42,382 nt of DNA from Betaproteobacteria bacterium (GTDB lineage: Bacteria > Pseudomonadota > Gammaproteobacteria > Burkholderiales > Rhodocyclaceae). Every line of letters begins with the position of its first letter. Position 1 is the stretch's first letter. The notes under the pieces were generated by a model that did no database searches, was not told the DNA's origin, and saw only the letters and a list, made by a program, of their open reading frames with translations. Where the stretch lies: positions 1 through 42,382 of the forward strand of contig WQZF01000014.1 of the NCBI GenBank assembly GCA_009780885.1, given 5' to 3'. Below, piece after piece: positions 25,516 to 35,350 of the stretch. Made by a program: the position numbers and the translations under genes.

Positions 25516-25905
25516 ATGGCAGAAACCGTGATTAAAAAACGCCCGAAGCACCTCAACCTGCTGGTCATCCGGCAGCCGCTTCCGGCGATTTTGTCCATCC
25601 TGCATCGTGCCAGCGGGGCTGCGATCTTTCTTCTCCTGCCGGTGCTGATCTGCATGTTCCAGATGAGCCTGACTTCAGCCGAAACCTACGCCGCAGTACG
25701 GGGGTGCATGAACAATGTCCTGGTAAAGATCATTCTCTTTGGACTGCTTTGGCTTTACATGCACCACTTCTGTGCCGGAATCCGTTTTCTGTTGCTCGAC
25801 GTACACGTCGGTGTCGACCTGTCCGGCGCGCGCCTGGGCAGCAAGATCGTCTTTGTCGTCAGTATTGTCCTGACCCTGATCGTCGGAGTGAAAATCATAT
25901 GCTGA
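25516..25905 (+). CDS. sdhC: succinate dehydrogenase cytochrome b556 subunit
   Basis: 129-aa membrane anchor subunit of complex II with three hydrophobic segments. RPKHLNL...PAILSILHRASGA is the SdhC signature, with HRxSG contributing to the quinone pocket. MH83-H84FCAGIRFLLLDVHVG contains the heme b axial His region. AGAGGG precedes the ATG. The stop overlaps the sdhD start by 7 bp, so the two anchors are co-translated. Confidence 0.95.
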   Translation: MAETVIKKRPKHLNLLVIRQPLPAILSILHRASGAAIFLLLPVLICMFQMSLTSAETYAAVRGCMNNVLVKIILFGLLWLYMHHFCAGIRFLLLDVHVGVDLSGARLGSKIVFVVSIVLTLIVGVKIIC

Positions 25906-26246
25906 ACCGTATCGTCGTCGGGGCGCATTACGGCCTCAAGGACTGGATCATCCAGCGCTGCACGGCCATCGTGATGGCGCTCTACACCTTGGTTCTTCTC
26001 GCTATCCTGTGTGTCGCCCAACCCGGCAGTTTTGAAGCCTGGCGCGCAATTTTCGGGCATGGCCTGATGAAATTCGCCACCTTTCTCTTTTTCATCAGCC
26101 TGTTCTATCACGCCTGGATCGGCATACGTGATATCTGGATGGACTATGTGACTTGCACGCGCATGCGGTTGGCGCTGATGCTGGTTACGCTTGCCGTATT
26201 GGTGGGATACACCGGCTGGGTATCCCTGATTCTGGGGAGGTTATAA
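25899..26246 (+). CDS. sdhD: succinate dehydrogenase hydrophobic membrane anchor
   Basis: 115 aa, three membrane helices. GLKDWIIQRCTAIVMALYTLVLLAIL opens the protein, and FYHAWIGIRDIWMDYV carries the heme/quinone-site His and the Asp-Tyr pair near the quinone site. The start at 25899 is taken from the overlap with sdhC; an upstream in-frame ATG at 25704 would run through sdhC and lacks family similarity. The sdhA GTG follows the stop directly. Confidence 0.95.
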   Translation: MLNRIVVGAHYGLKDWIIQRCTAIVMALYTLVLLAILCVAQPGSFEAWRAIFGHGLMKFATFLFFISLFYHAWIGIRDIWMDYVTCTRMRLALMLVTLAVLVGYTGWVSLILGRL

Positions 26247-28022
26247 GTGAGTATTCCGGTTCGCAAATTCGATGCGGTGATCGTGGGCGCTGGCGGCGCC
26301 GGCCTGCGTTCGGCGATTCAATTATCCGAGGCTGGCCTGAAAACGGCTGTCCTGTCCAAGGTTTTTCCGACGCGCTCGCACACCGTCGCGGCGCAAGGCG
26401 GGGTTTCCGCCTCGCTCGGCAATACGGAAGAAGATCACTGGATCTGGCATATGTACGATACCGTCAAGGGATCCGACTGGCTCGGCGACCAGGACGCGAT
26501 TGAGTTCATGTGCCGCCAGGCGCCTGAAGTCGTCGTCGAGCTGGAGCATTACGGAATGCCCTTCGACCGTACCGACAACGGCAAGATTTATCAGCGCCCG
26601 TTTGGCGGGCATATGTCCAACTTCGGCGAAAAGCCGGTGCATCGCGCCTGCGCCGCCGCAGACCGCACCGGACACGCGATGCTGCACGCGCTCTACCAGC
26701 GCAATGTGCGCGCGAACACGCAGTTCTTCGTCGAATGGATGGCGCTTGACCTGATCCGCGACGAGTCGGGGCAAATCCTCGGCGTTTCCGCGTTGGAGCT
26801 GGAAACCGGCGAAGTCGTGATCTTTCACGCCAAGGCGGTGGTCTTCGCCACCGGCGGTGCTGGCCGTATTTTCCACTCCTCGACCAACGCCTTCATCAAC
26901 ACCGGCGATGGCCTCGGCATGGCGGCGCGCGCCGGCATTCCGCTCGAAGACATGGAATTCTGGCAATTCCATCCGACCGGTGTCGCTGGCGCGGGAGTGC
27001 TGATCACCGAAGGCGTGCGCGGCGAAGGCGGTATCCTGCGCAACGACAAGGGCGAACGCTTCATGGAACGCTACGCGCCCAACGCCAAGGATCTGGCTTC
27101 GCGCGATGTCGTCTCGCGCGCGATGGTCACTGAAATCAACGAGGGGCGCGGCTGCGGCAAGAACAAGGATCATGTGCTGCTCGACATCACCCACTTGCCG
27201 ACCGAAACGATCATGAAGCGCCTCCCCGGCATCCGCGAAATTTCGATCCAGTTTGCAGGCGTCGACCCGATCAAGGCCCCGATTCCTGTCGTGCCGACCT
27301 GCCACTACCAGATGGGCGGCATTCCGACCAACTACAAGGGCCAGGCAGTCGACGAAAACGGCGCATTGATCCATGGGTTCTATGCCGCTGGCGAGTGCGC
27401 CTGCGCCTCGGTGCACGGCGCAAACCGCCTTGGTACCAATTCGTTGCTCGACCTGCTCGTGTTCGGCAAATCTTCCGGCGAGAGCGTCATCGACGATCTG
27501 AAGAAGATGCCCAAGGCCCACAAGGAACTCCCCAAGGGCGCGATCGACAGGACGCTTGCGCGTCTCGACCGCCTGGATAACCAGAAGGATGGCGCGGATG
27601 TGCATGAAGCACGGCTCGCGCTCCAGCGTGTCATGCAGAACCATTGCGGCGTATTCCGCTTCAAGGACAAGCTTGCCGAAGGCGTGCGCATGATTCTCGA
27701 TGTCGAGAAACAGGTGCAGTCGACCGGAATCAAGGATAAATCCAGGGTATGGAATACCGCGCGCATGGAAGCGCTTGAACTCGACAACCTGATCGAAGTG
27801 GCAAAGGCGACGATGGTCTGCGCCGATGCGCGCAAGGAATCGCGTGGAGCGCATGTCCGCGATGACGCTCCGGATACGCCGGAATTCCCGAACGGGCGCA
27901 ACGACAAGGACTGGCTGAAGCACTCCCTGTGGTTCCGCGATGGCAACCGGGTGCAGTACAAACCGGTGACGTTGAAACCGCTCTCCGTCGAATCCATCGC
28001 GCTGAAAACGCGCTCCTATTGA
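26247..28022 (+). CDS. sdhA: succinate dehydrogenase flavoprotein subunit
   Basis: 591-aa catalytic subunit of complex II that oxidises succinate to fumarate. The FAD Rossmann motif is VIVGAGGAGLRS. H45 in SHTVAAQGG is at the position of the His that covalently carries FAD. EFWQFHPTGVAG, EGVRGEGGIL and the HGANRLGTNSLLDLLVFG segment form the active site and FAD pocket. A GTG start at 26247 fits because it directly follows the sdhD stop and GGGGAGG lies 6 nt upstream. Covalent FAD attachment would be aided by the downstream sdhE product. Confidence 0.97.
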   Translation: MSIPVRKFDAVIVGAGGAGLRSAIQLSEAGLKTAVLSKVFPTRSHTVAAQGGVSASLGNTEEDHWIWHMYDTVKGSDWLGDQDAIEFMCRQAPEVVVELEHYGMPFDRTDNGKIYQRPFGGHMSNFGEKPVHRACAAADRTGHAMLHALYQRNVRANTQFFVEWMALDLIRDESGQILGVSALELETGEVVIFHAKAVVFATGGAGRIFHSSTNAFINTGDGLGMAARAGIPLEDMEFWQFHPTGVAGAGVLITEGVRGEGGILRNDKGERFMERYAPNAKDLASRDVVSRAMVTEINEGRGCGKNKDHVLLDITHLPTETIMKRLPGIREISIQFAGVDPIKAPIPVVPTCHYQMGGIPTNYKGQAVDENGALIHGFYAAGECACASVHGANRLGTNSLLDLLVFGKSSGESVIDDLKKMPKAHKELPKGAIDRTLARLDRLDNQKDGADVHEARLALQRVMQNHCGVFRFKDKLAEGVRMILDVEKQVQSTGIKDKSRVWNTARMEALELDNLIEVAKATMVCADARKESRGAHVRDDAPDTPEFPNGRNDKDWLKHSLWFRDGNRVQYKPVTLKPLSVESIALKTRSY

Positions 28023-28046
28023 CTGCCCGGGAAGGAGCTAGAAAAA

Positions 28047-28760
28047 ATGACAACCCCCCGCACCCTGCAATTCAGGATTTACCGCTACGATCCGGACAAG
28101 GACGCGGCGCCCTACATGCAGGACATTTCGGTTGAGATCGACGATCACGACCACAAGCTGCTCGATGCGCTGGTCAAGCTGAAGGCAAAGGACGATTCGA
28201 TTGCCTTTCGCCGCTCCTGCCGGGAAGGCATCTGCGGTTCCGATGCGATGAATATCAACGGCAGGAACGGGCTGGCGTGCCTGACGGACATCAGTGATCT
28301 GAAAACGCCGATCACGCTGCGCCCCCTGCCGGGGCTGCCGGTCATCCGCGACCTGATCGTCGACATGACGCAATTCTTCAAGCAGTATCATTCGATCAAG
28401 CCGTACCTGGTCAACAACGATCCCCCGCCGGAACGCGAACGCCTGCAATCGCCGGAAGACCGCGAAGAATTGAATGGTCTCTACGAATGTATCCTCTGTG
28501 CGTGTTGCTCGACTTCCTGCCCGTCGTTCTGGTGGAATCCGGATAAATTCGTCGGCCCGGCAGGGCTGTTGAACGCGTACCGCTTTATCGCAGATACCCG
28601 CGACCAGGCAACCAGCGAACGCCTGGATAATCTCGAAGATCCCTATCGTCTTTTCCGTTGTCATACCATCATGAACTGCGTCGACGTCTGCCCCAAGGGC
28701 TTGAATCCGACGCTGGCCATCGGCAAGATCAAGGAAATGATGACGCGGCGCTTCGTCTGA
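28047..28760 (+). CDS. sdhB: succinate dehydrogenase iron-sulfur subunit
   Basis: 237-aa electron-transfer subunit linking FAD to the quinone site. Three cluster motifs are complete and in order: the [2Fe-2S] CREGICGSDAMNINGRNGLAC, the [4Fe-4S] CILCACCSTSCP, and the [3Fe-4S] CHTIMNCVDVCPKGLNP. GGAAGGAG precedes the ATG. It is the fourth gene of the operon and is followed by sdhE. Confidence 0.97.
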   Translation: MTTPRTLQFRIYRYDPDKDAAPYMQDISVEIDDHDHKLLDALVKLKAKDDSIAFRRSCREGICGSDAMNINGRNGLACLTDISDLKTPITLRPLPGLPVIRDLIVDMTQFFKQYHSIKPYLVNNDPPPERERLQSPEDREELNGLYECILCACCSTSCPSFWWNPDKFVGPAGLLNAYRFIADTRDQATSERLDNLEDPYRLFRCHTIMNCVDVCPKGLNPTLAIGKIKEMMTRRFV

Positions 28761-28835
28761 AAAGGCCCGGGGCACGCGGTGAAGGCAGTATTGGAGGAGA
28801 GTCCGGAGGAAGCGGCGGAAAACCGCGTGTCCGGA

Positions 28836-29108
28836 ATGGATCATGCCGCATTCAATCGCCTGCGCTGGCGCTGCACACGGCGGGCGTTTCTCGAACTCGA
28901 CCTGGCTCTGGGACATTTTCTCGATACGGGGTTCCAGGATCTGGACGAAGAGGAACGCGAAGCCTTTGTAGCGCTGGCGGAGCTGGAAGATCACGAACTC
29001 TGGGCGCTCGTCAGCGGTAAGGAAAAATGTGCCAACGCGCTTTGGGCAAAGGTTCTTGCCCGGATACGCAGTAATCAGGATTACCCACATACAAGGAAGA
29101 CATCATGA
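28836..29108 (+). CDS. sdhE: succinate dehydrogenase assembly factor (FAD assembly factor)
   Basis: 90-aa helical protein of the SdhE/YgfY family that helps covalent flavinylation of SdhA. The [13 protein letters not shown] opening, [13 protein letters not shown] and [13 protein letters not shown] segments match the family. The normally conserved RGxxE motif reads RAFLE here, with Ala17 in place of Gly. The start at 28836 gives the family's usual length and motif position. A GTG at 28779 would extend it by 19 residues, and neither has an obvious ribosome binding site. The gene overlaps the gltA start by ATGA. Confidence 0.88.
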   Translation: MDHAAFNRLRWRCTRRAFLELDLALGHFLDTGFQDLDEEEREAFVALAELEDHELWALVSGKEKCANALWAKVLARIRSNQDYPHTRKTS

Positions 29109-30403
29109 CAAATGAACGAAAGGCGACTTTGACCGTCGAGGGGGAACAACCTGTCGACTTCCCGATCCTGACCCCGACGCACGGCAACGAATGTATCGAT
29201 ATTCGTGCCCTGGTCGGAAAGATGGGATATTTCACCTACGATTCCGGTTATCTTTCGACCGCAAGCTGCAAATCGACGATTACCTACATCGACGGCGACA
29301 AGGGAGAATTGCTCTATCGCGGTTATCCGATCGAGCAACTGGCCGATCAATGCAACTTCCTCGAAGTTGCCTACCTGCTGAAAAACGGGGAGCTCCCGAA
29401 CCCGAGCCAGAAAACCGAATTCGAGAAAGCCATTCGCACGCACACCATGGTGCACGAACAACTGATCAGGTTCTATCAGGGGTTCCGCCGCGATGCGCAC
29501 CCGATGGCGGTCATGGTCGGTGTGGTTGGCGCGCTTTCGGCCTTCTATCACGAAGCAGCCGATTTTTCCGATGCCGAGCACCGCACCCTCAGCTTCTACC
29601 GCCTCATCGCGAAGCTGCCGACGATCATTGCGATGGCCTACAAGTACAACACCGGCGAGCCGTTCATGTACCCGCGCGACGATCTTTCCTACACCGCCAA
29701 CTTCATGCACATGATGTTCGGCACGCCGTGCGCCACCTACCAGCCGAACCCGGTACTGGTTCACGCGCTCGATACGATCTTCACGCTGCACGCCGATCAC
29801 GAACAGAATGCCTCCACTTCGACGGTACGCCTGTCGGGCTCTTCCGGGGCCAATCCCTTCGCCTGCATCGCTGCCGGCATCGCCTGCCTCTGGGGACCGG
29901 CGCACGGCGGGGCCAACGAAGCCTGCCTCAAGATGCTCGAAGAAATCGGCGATGTTTCCAGGGTTGGGGAGTACATCAAGCGCGCCAAGGACAAGAACGA
30001 TTCCTTCAAGCTGATGGGTTTCGGCCATCGCGTCTACAAGAACTTCGATCCGCGCGCCAAGCTGATGCGCAAGGTCTGCAACGATGTCCTGTCCGAACTG
30101 GGGCTGGAAAACGATCGTCTTTTCAAACTGGCGAAGGAACTGGAGAGGATCGCGCTCGAAGATGAGTACTTCATCGAGAAGAAGCTGTACCCGAATGTCG
30201 ATTTCTACTCCGGCATCGTCCAGAAGGCGATTGGCATTCCGACGACGATGTTCACCTGCATCTTTGCCTTGGCGCGTACTGCCGGCTGGGTCGCGCAATG
30301 GGAAGAGATGATTACCGATCCCGAATACAAGATCGGCAGGCCGCGCCAGTTGTATATCGGCGCTGCCCGGCGCAACGTGGCGCCGCTGGACAAGCGTGCA
30401 TGA
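29105..30403 (+). CDS. gltA: citrate synthase (type II)
   Basis: 432-aa hexameric-type citrate synthase that condenses acetyl-CoA with oxaloacetate. Conserved segments in order are [10 protein letters not shown], the [14 protein letters not shown] His region, [15 protein letters not shown] with a catalytic His, [15 protein letters not shown], and [15 protein letters not shown] with the catalytic Asp. The ATG overlaps the sdhE stop as ATGA, so it is part of the sdh operon. A terminator-like hairpin at 30418 ends this unit before sucA. It competes with the thiolase for acetyl-CoA. Confidence 0.97.
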   Translation: MTNERKATLTVEGEQPVDFPILTPTHGNECIDIRALVGKMGYFTYDSGYLSTASCKSTITYIDGDKGELLYRGYPIEQLADQCNFLEVAYLLKNGELPNPSQKTEFEKAIRTHTMVHEQLIRFYQGFRRDAHPMAVMVGVVGALSAFYHEAADFSDAEHRTLSFYRLIAKLPTIIAMAYKYNTGEPFMYPRDDLSYTANFMHMMFGTPCATYQPNPVLVHALDTIFTLHADHEQNASTSTVRLSGSSGANPFACIAAGIACLWGPAHGGANEACLKMLEEIGDVSRVGEYIKRAKDKNDSFKLMGFGHRVYKNFDPRAKLMRKVCNDVLSELGLENDRLFKLAKELERIALEDEYFIEKKLYPNVDFYSGIVQKAIGIPTTMFTCIFALARTAGWVAQWEEMITDPEYKIGRPRQLYIGAARRNVAPLDKRA

Positions 30404-30417
30404 TCCAGTAATAAAAC

Positions 30418-30456
30418 AAGAGGGCGGCCCCGAAGGAGGTCGCCCTTGTTTCTTTA
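30418..30456 (+). terminator. terminator after gltA
   Basis: AGGGCG (30421-30426) pairs with CGCCCT (30441-30446) with extra G-C pairing inside, followed by TGTTTCTTT. It is weaker than the others in the window, so readthrough to sucA is possible. Confidence 0.65.
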
Positions 30457-30510
30457 GTTGTCGATGGAACCCTGTTCTGAAAAAATCATACCAACCTGCG
30501 AGGTGACAAC

Positions 30511-33345
30511 ATGAGCGCGATGATCCAGATGTTTGGCAACTCCTACCTCTTCGGCGGCAACGCGCCGTTCGTCGAGGAAATGTACGAAACCTATCTCGAC
30601 AACCCCACCGCCATTCCCGACCAGTGGCGCGATTATTTCGACAGGCTGGTGCAGATGCCGGGCAATGCCGCGCGTGACATAGCTCATGCGCCGATCATTG
30701 CCTCCTTCGTCGAGCAGGCGAAAAAACAGGGGACGCAGCACAGTACCGTGGCGCGCGGCGGCGATCCGCGCCAGGTGCAGGTATTGCAACTGATCAATGC
30801 CTATCGCTTTCTCGGCACGCGCTGGGCCAATCTCGACCCGCTCAAGCGTACGCCCCGTCCGGTGCTGCCGGAACTTGAGCTTTCGCACTACGGTTTTTCC
30901 GATGTCGACCTGAACGTGACTTTCAGCGCCGGATCCTTCCGTGGCGCCCCGAGCGAAGCCACACTCGGACAGATTCACGAGTCCCTGAAAAAAACCTATT
31001 GCGGCTCGATCGGCGTCGAATACATGTACCTCTCCGAAATCGCCGAAAAGCGCTGGATCCAGGAACGTCTCGAACCGATCCACGCGATCAACGATCCGAC
31101 GCCGGAAGAGAAAAAGCGCTACCTCGAACGCCTGACTGCCGCCGAGACGCTGGAACGCTATTTGCATACCCGCTACGTCGGACAAAAACGCTTCTCGCTC
31201 GAAGGCGGCGAATCGCTGATCCTTTCGATGGACGAACTGGTGCGCGTGGCAGGCGGCTTCGGCGTCGAGGAAGTCTTTGTCGGCATGGCGCACCGGGGAC
31301 GGCTCAACGTGCTGGTCAATTCGCTGGGCAAGGCGCCGTCGATGCTCTTCGACGAATTTGAAGGCAAGAAAGCCTCCGACCTCTCGTCGGGCGACGTCAA
31401 ATACCATATGGGTTACGCTTCCGATGTTGCCACGCCGGGCGGCCCGGTGCACCTTTCGCTTTGCTTCAATCCCTCGCACCTCGAAATCGTCAACCCGGTG
31501 GCTGCCGGTTCGGTCTATGCGCACCAGGTACGGCGCAAGGATCAGGGCAAGGACAAGGTGCTGGCGGTGCTGATCCACGGCGACGCCGCCGTCGCCGGCC
31601 AGGGCGTCAATCAGGAAATGCTCAACTTCGCCCAGACGCGCGGCTTTGGCACCGGCGGCACGGTGCACATCGTCGTCAACAACCAGATCGGCTTTACCAC
31701 CTCCGATCCGCGCGACTACCGCTCCTCGCTCTATTGCACCGACATCTTCAAGATGGCCGAAGCTCCGATTTTTCACGTCAATGGCGACGATCCGGAAGCC
31801 GTGGCGCTGGCGACGAAAGTCGCCGTCGAATTCCGGCAGAAATTCAAGAAGGATGTCGTCGTCGACATCGTCTGCTTCCGCAAGCTCGGCCACAACGAGC
31901 AGGACGAGCCGATGGTCACGCAGCCTTTGATGTACAAGAAGATTGCCACCCACCCCGGCACGCGCAAGCTCTATGCCGACAGGCTCGTTGCCGAGGGAGT
32001 GCTGCCGCCCGACGGTCCGGACGACATGATCCGCGACTATCGCGAGCATCTCGACAAGGGCGAACTGCTCTACAACCCTGTCATTGCCGGCCACAAGCAT
32101 CCCCTGGTGATCGACTGGGCGCCGTATCTGCCGAAGCAGTACATCGAAAACGTCGACACCAGCGTTCCGATGGACGAACTTCAACGGCTGGCCGCGCGGC
32201 TTTCCGACATTCCCTCCGACATTACGCTGCACCCGAGGGTGAAGAAGATCATCGACGACCGCCGCGCGATGGGCGAAGGCAAGCTGCCGGTCGACTGGGG
32301 GATGGCGGAAAACCTCTCCTACGCGACCCTGCTCGTTTCCGGGCACGGTGTGCGGATCACCGGAGAGGATGTCGGGCGCGGCACCTTCTTCCACCGCCAC
32401 GCCGCGATCCATGACCAGAACCGCGAACACTGGGACAAGGGCACCTACTACCCGCTGGCGCACTTGCAGGGTAACCAGGCCCTGCTGCAATGCTTCGATT
32501 CGGTGCTCTCGGAAGAAGGCGTGCTCGCCTTTGAATACGGCTATGCCTCCTCCACCCCTTACGACCTCGTCATCTGGGAAGCGCAATTCGGCGATTTCGC
32601 CAATGGCGCGCAGGTCGTCATCGACCAGTTCATCTCTTCCGGCGAATCCAAATGGGGACGCGCCTGCGGCTTGGTGATGCTGCTGCCGCACGGCTACGAG
32701 GGCCAGGGGCCGGAACATTCCTCGGCGCGTATCGAACGCTACATGCAGTCCTGCGCCGAAATGAACATGGAAGTCTGCCAGCCGACGACGCCGGCACAGA
32801 TTTTCCACCTGTTGCGCCGGCAGGCGATCCGCAAGCAGCGCAAGCCGCTCGTCGTCTTCACGCCGAAATCGCTGCTGCGTCACAAGGAAGCGGTCTCCAC
32901 CCTGGAAGAACTGGCGGGCGGGCAATTCCAGACCGTCATCGGCGAAACCGGGAAGATCGACGCGAAAAAAGTAACGCGCGTCATCCTCTGTTCCGGCAAG
33001 ATCTACTATGACCTGGTTGCCGCGCGTGCCGAGAAGAGAGCCAATATCGCCATCGTTCGCCTCGAACAGCTTTATCCGTTCCCGGAGGAAGCCATGCGCG
33101 CCGAACTCTCGAAATATCCCAAGCTCGCTGAAATCGTTTGGGTACAGGAAGAGCCGCGCAACCAGGGCGCATGGTACTGGCTCGCCTCGCGCCAGCATCT
33201 GCTGCGCACGGTCGACGACAAACAGCAGCGTCTGCTGCTCGTCGCGCGTCCGGCCTCTTCCTCGCCAGCCGTTGGCTATTCGACCAAGCACATCGCGCAG
33301 CAAAAGGCCCTGCTTGAATCCGCGATGGGCAAGATCGAATATTGA
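30511..33345 (+). CDS. sucA: 2-oxoglutarate dehydrogenase E1 component
   Basis: 944-aa thiamine-diphosphate decarboxylase component of the OGDH complex. It begins [22 protein letters not shown], the N-terminal segment that binds the E2 core. [12 protein letters not shown] and the ThDP/Mg motif [13 protein letters not shown]...VNNQIGFTT lie mid-protein, and [22 protein letters not shown] in the transketolase-like C-terminal half. GAGGTGA precedes the ATG. It is followed 52 bp later by sucB, so both form one operon. It connects the sdh-gltA unit to the rest of the TCA cycle. Confidence 0.97.
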   Translation: MSAMIQMFGNSYLFGGNAPFVEEMYETYLDNPTAIPDQWRDYFDRLVQMPGNAARDIAHAPIIASFVEQAKKQGTQHSTVARGGDPRQVQVLQLINAYRFLGTRWANLDPLKRTPRPVLPELELSHYGFSDVDLNVTFSAGSFRGAPSEATLGQIHESLKKTYCGSIGVEYMYLSEIAEKRWIQERLEPIHAINDPTPEEKKRYLERLTAAETLERYLHTRYVGQKRFSLEGGESLILSMDELVRVAGGFGVEEVFVGMAHRGRLNVLVNSLGKAPSMLFDEFEGKKASDLSSGDVKYHMGYASDVATPGGPVHLSLCFNPSHLEIVNPVAAGSVYAHQVRRKDQGKDKVLAVLIHGDAAVAGQGVNQEMLNFAQTRGFGTGGTVHIVVNNQIGFTTSDPRDYRSSLYCTDIFKMAEAPIFHVNGDDPEAVALATKVAVEFRQKFKKDVVVDIVCFRKLGHNEQDEPMVTQPLMYKKIATHPGTRKLYADRLVAEGVLPPDGPDDMIRDYREHLDKGELLYNPVIAGHKHPLVIDWAPYLPKQYIENVDTSVPMDELQRLAARLSDIPSDITLHPRVKKIIDDRRAMGEGKLPVDWGMAENLSYATLLVSGHGVRITGEDVGRGTFFHRHAAIHDQNREHWDKGTYYPLAHLQGNQALLQCFDSVLSEEGVLAFEYGYASSTPYDLVIWEAQFGDFANGAQVVIDQFISSGESKWGRACGLVMLLPHGYEGQGPEHSSARIERYMQSCAEMNMEVCQPTTPAQIFHLLRRQAIRKQRKPLVVFTPKSLLRHKEAVSTLEELAGGQFQTVIGETGKIDAKKVTRVILCSGKIYYDLVAARAEKRANIAIVRLEQLYPFPEEAMRAELSKYPKLAEIVWVQEEPRNQGAWYWLASRQHLLRTVDDKQQRLLLVARPASSSPAVGYSTKHIAQQKALLESAMGKIEY

Positions 33346-33397
33346 GAATGACCCACCAAACCCAGAAGTTGAATCCAGAATAAACAACGGAGATATC

Positions 33398-34696
33398 ATG
33401 ATCATCGACGTAAAGGTTCCGCAATTATCCGAGTCCGTTGCCGAAGCGACGCTCCTTTCCTGGAACAAGAAAGTGGGAGAGTCCGTTGCCCGCGACGAAA
33501 ACCTGATCGACATCGAAACCGACAAGGTCGTCCTTGAGTTGCCGGCGCCCGATAATGGTGTCCTGGTCGAAATCCTCAAGGGCGATGGCGGCACTGTCGT
33601 TGCCGGTGAACTCATCGCCCGCATCGACACGGAAGCCACGGCCACCGCCTCGGCCAGCGCCCCCAAATCCGCGCCCACCGCTGCACCGGCGGCAGTCATC
33701 GTCGCCGAACCTTCAGTGCCCATCCCTGTCGCCACCCCTGCGCTTTCTCCTTCTGCGCCGGCGGCTCATGGCGTCATCATGCCGGGAGCGCGCAAGATCC
33801 TTGCCGAAAAGGGACTTTCTCCTTCCGATGTGGTGGGCACTGGACGCGGCGGACGCATCACGACGGAAGACGCGCGCAACGCCCAGCTCAAGACAACTCC
33901 TCCCGTTTCCCTTTCTGCCGGAGCGGCCCCCGGTGTTCCGCCACGCCCCGGGTTGCCCACTCCGCCTGCCGTCAACGTCGACGCCGTGCTCGCCAACCGG
34001 CCCGAGCAGCGCGTACCGATGTCGCGCCTGCGCGCCCGCATCGCCGAGCGACTGATCCAGTCGAAGAACGAAAACGCCATTCTCACCACCTTCAACGAAG
34101 TCAACATGGCTCCGGTAATGGCCCTGAGAAAGCAATACGCCGACCGCTTTGAAAAGGAATACGGCGTGCGTCTCGGCTTCATGGGCTTCTTCGTCAAGGC
34201 CGCCTGCGCCGCGCTGAAGAAATTCCCGGTGGTCAACGCCTCGATCGACGGCAACGACATCGTCTATCACGGCTACGTCGATATCGGCATCGCCGTCGGC
34301 AGCCCGCGCGGCCTGGTCGTCCCGATCATCCGCGACGCCGACCAGCTTTCCATCGCCGACATCGAACGCAAGATCGCCGAATTCGGCGCCAAGGCGAAAG
34401 ACGGCAAGCTTTCGATCGAGGAACTCACCGGAGGCACCTTCTCGATCAGCAACGGCGGCGTCTTCGGCTCGATGCTCTCCACGCCGATCATCAACCCCCC
34501 GCAATCCGCGATCCTCGGCATCCACGCGACCAAGGATCGTGCCGTCGTCGAAAACGGCCAGGTCGTCGTCCGCCCGATCAACTACCTGGCGCTCTCCTAC
34601 GACCACCGCATCATCGACGGCCGCGAGGCGGTGCTGAGCCTGGTCACGATGAAAGAAGCCCTGGAAGACCCGGCGCGCTTGTTGCTGGGAGTTTGA
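33398..34696 (+). CDS. sucB: dihydrolipoyl succinyltransferase E2 of 2-oxoglutarate dehydrogenase
   Basis: 432-aa E2 core protein. The N-terminal lipoyl domain carries the lipoylated K43 in [13 protein letters not shown]. An Ala/Pro linker (about 80-125) leads to the peripheral subunit-binding domain [33 protein letters not shown] second Pro-rich linker is followed by the catalytic domain, with [11 protein letters not shown] and the active-site His in [14 protein letters not shown]. The start at 33398 is set by the lipoyl-domain homology; an earlier in-frame ATG would overlap sucA by 338 bp. A strong terminator follows, and lpd, which often comes next, is absent. Confidence 0.97.
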   Translation: MIIDVKVPQLSESVAEATLLSWNKKVGESVARDENLIDIETDKVVLELPAPDNGVLVEILKGDGGTVVAGELIARIDTEATATASASAPKSAPTAAPAAVIVAEPSVPIPVATPALSPSAPAAHGVIMPGARKILAEKGLSPSDVVGTGRGGRITTEDARNAQLKTTPPVSLSAGAAPGVPPRPGLPTPPAVNVDAVLANRPEQRVPMSRLRARIAERLIQSKNENAILTTFNEVNMAPVMALRKQYADRFEKEYGVRLGFMGFFVKAACAALKKFPVVNASIDGNDIVYHGYVDIGIAVGSPRGLVVPIIRDADQLSIADIERKIAEFGAKAKDGKLSIEELTGGTFSISNGGVFGSMLSTPIINPPQSAILGIHATKDRAVVENGQVVVRPINYLALSYDHRIIDGREAVLSLVTMKEALEDPARLLLGV

Positions 34697-34710
34697 CGGG
34701 TTCGTAATGA

Positions 34711-34748
34711 GAAATCGCCCCAGGCTTCGGCTGGGGCGATTTTTTTTT
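34711..34748 (+). terminator. strong rho-independent terminator after sucB
   Basis: AAATCGCCCCAG pairs with CTGGGGCGATTT around GCTTCGG, followed by a run of T residues to 34748. It ends the sucAB transcript. Confidence 0.95.
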
Positions 34749-34809
34749 GGATTCCGTAATTTGAACCAGCGCGCTTATCCGGGATGTGACACATAGGTTG
34801 AGGCCCGCA

Positions 34810-34897
34810 TAGGTTGGGGTGGGCGTAGCGAAGCCCAACACCTCCGTCATACTTTTGCCTCCAAACGTTGGGATTCGCTACGCTCACCCCAACCTAT
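34810..34897. repeat. REP-like palindrome variant, copy 5 (TAGGTTGGGG)
   Basis: Arms TAGGTTGGGGTGGGCGTAGC / GCTACGCTCACCCCAACCTA with inner CGAAGCCCAAC/GTTGGGATTCG. It has the same architecture as the GTAGGATGGGT copies, with compensated changes in both arms. Confidence 0.8.
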
Positions 34898-34922
34898 GAA
34901 TTGCGGCTTTTTTAAGGATAAA

Positions 34923-34998
34923 TTTTCTAAATTACTGTAATAATTATTTGATAATAATAGCTACAGTAGCGAAACATTATTTAAGTAAATTTAGAAAA
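34923..34998 (-). repeat. 76-bp AT-rich palindromic element, copy e
   Basis: Reverse orientation: TTTTCTAAATTACTGTAATA first, GCTACAGTAG to the right of centre, and ending TTAAGTAAATTTAGAAAA. It lies 112 bp before hipB and, with copy f, brackets the hipBA pair. Confidence 0.9.
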
Positions 34999-35027
34999 TT
35001 CGCATAAAATACACCCTCAAGAAATTA

Positions 35028-35089
35028 CCGAGCGGGAAGAATTGTCCGGCACAATCCATCCGAAAGTGTTAAACTTCCCGATCGGGAAG
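35028..35089. promoter_or_regulatory. putative hipBA operators
   Basis: CTTCCCGATCGGGAAG (35074-35089) is a perfect 16-bp palindrome, 22 bp before the hipB start. A partial copy ACCGAGCGGGAAG lies at 35028-35040. This placement suits autorepression by HipB, which is known for the family; binding here is inferred. Confidence 0.6.
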
Positions 35090-35110
35090 ATCGAATACCT
35101 GGAGGTGCTT

Positions 35111-35350
35111 GTGACACCAGAAAAATTACCGGGCGGGTTGATCCGCACAACGGCTGATCTGGGCAGGCTCGTTGCCGGGCGGCGCAAGGCGCAAGGCTTG
35201 ACGCAGGCCGAGCTTGCGGGCCTGGGGCAGACGGGCAGCCGCTTCATCGGCGAGCTTGAGCGGGGCAAGGGAACTGTGCAGTGCGACAAGGTGCTGCATG
35301 TTCTGAATCTGCTGGGGCTGGATGTGCTCATCGTGGAGCGGGGCGGATGA
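35111..35350 (+). CDS. hipB: HipB-type antitoxin, HTH regulator
   Basis: 79-aa Cro/C1-type HTH protein. LIRTTADLGRLVAGRRKAQGLTQAELAGLGQTGSRFIGELERGKGTVQCDKVLHVLNLLGLDVLIV covers the five-helix domain plus a C-terminal strand, the usual HipB layout. A GTG start at 35111 is chosen because GGAGGT lies just upstream and the length is normal. A TTG-started extension to 35042 would run through the operator. It neutralises HipA and probably represses its own operon through the palindrome at 35074. The stop overlaps the hipA start by ATGA. Confidence 0.9.
   Translation: MTPEKLPGGLIRTTADLGRLVAGRRKAQGLTQAELAGLGQTGSRFIGELERGKGTVQCDKVLHVLNLLGLDVLIVERGG

Noticed and set aside
30454-33735. 1093-aa minus-strand open frame across sucA
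   Set aside because: It covers sucA and the start of sucB in reverse, which have complete catalytic motifs; it has no recognisable domain.
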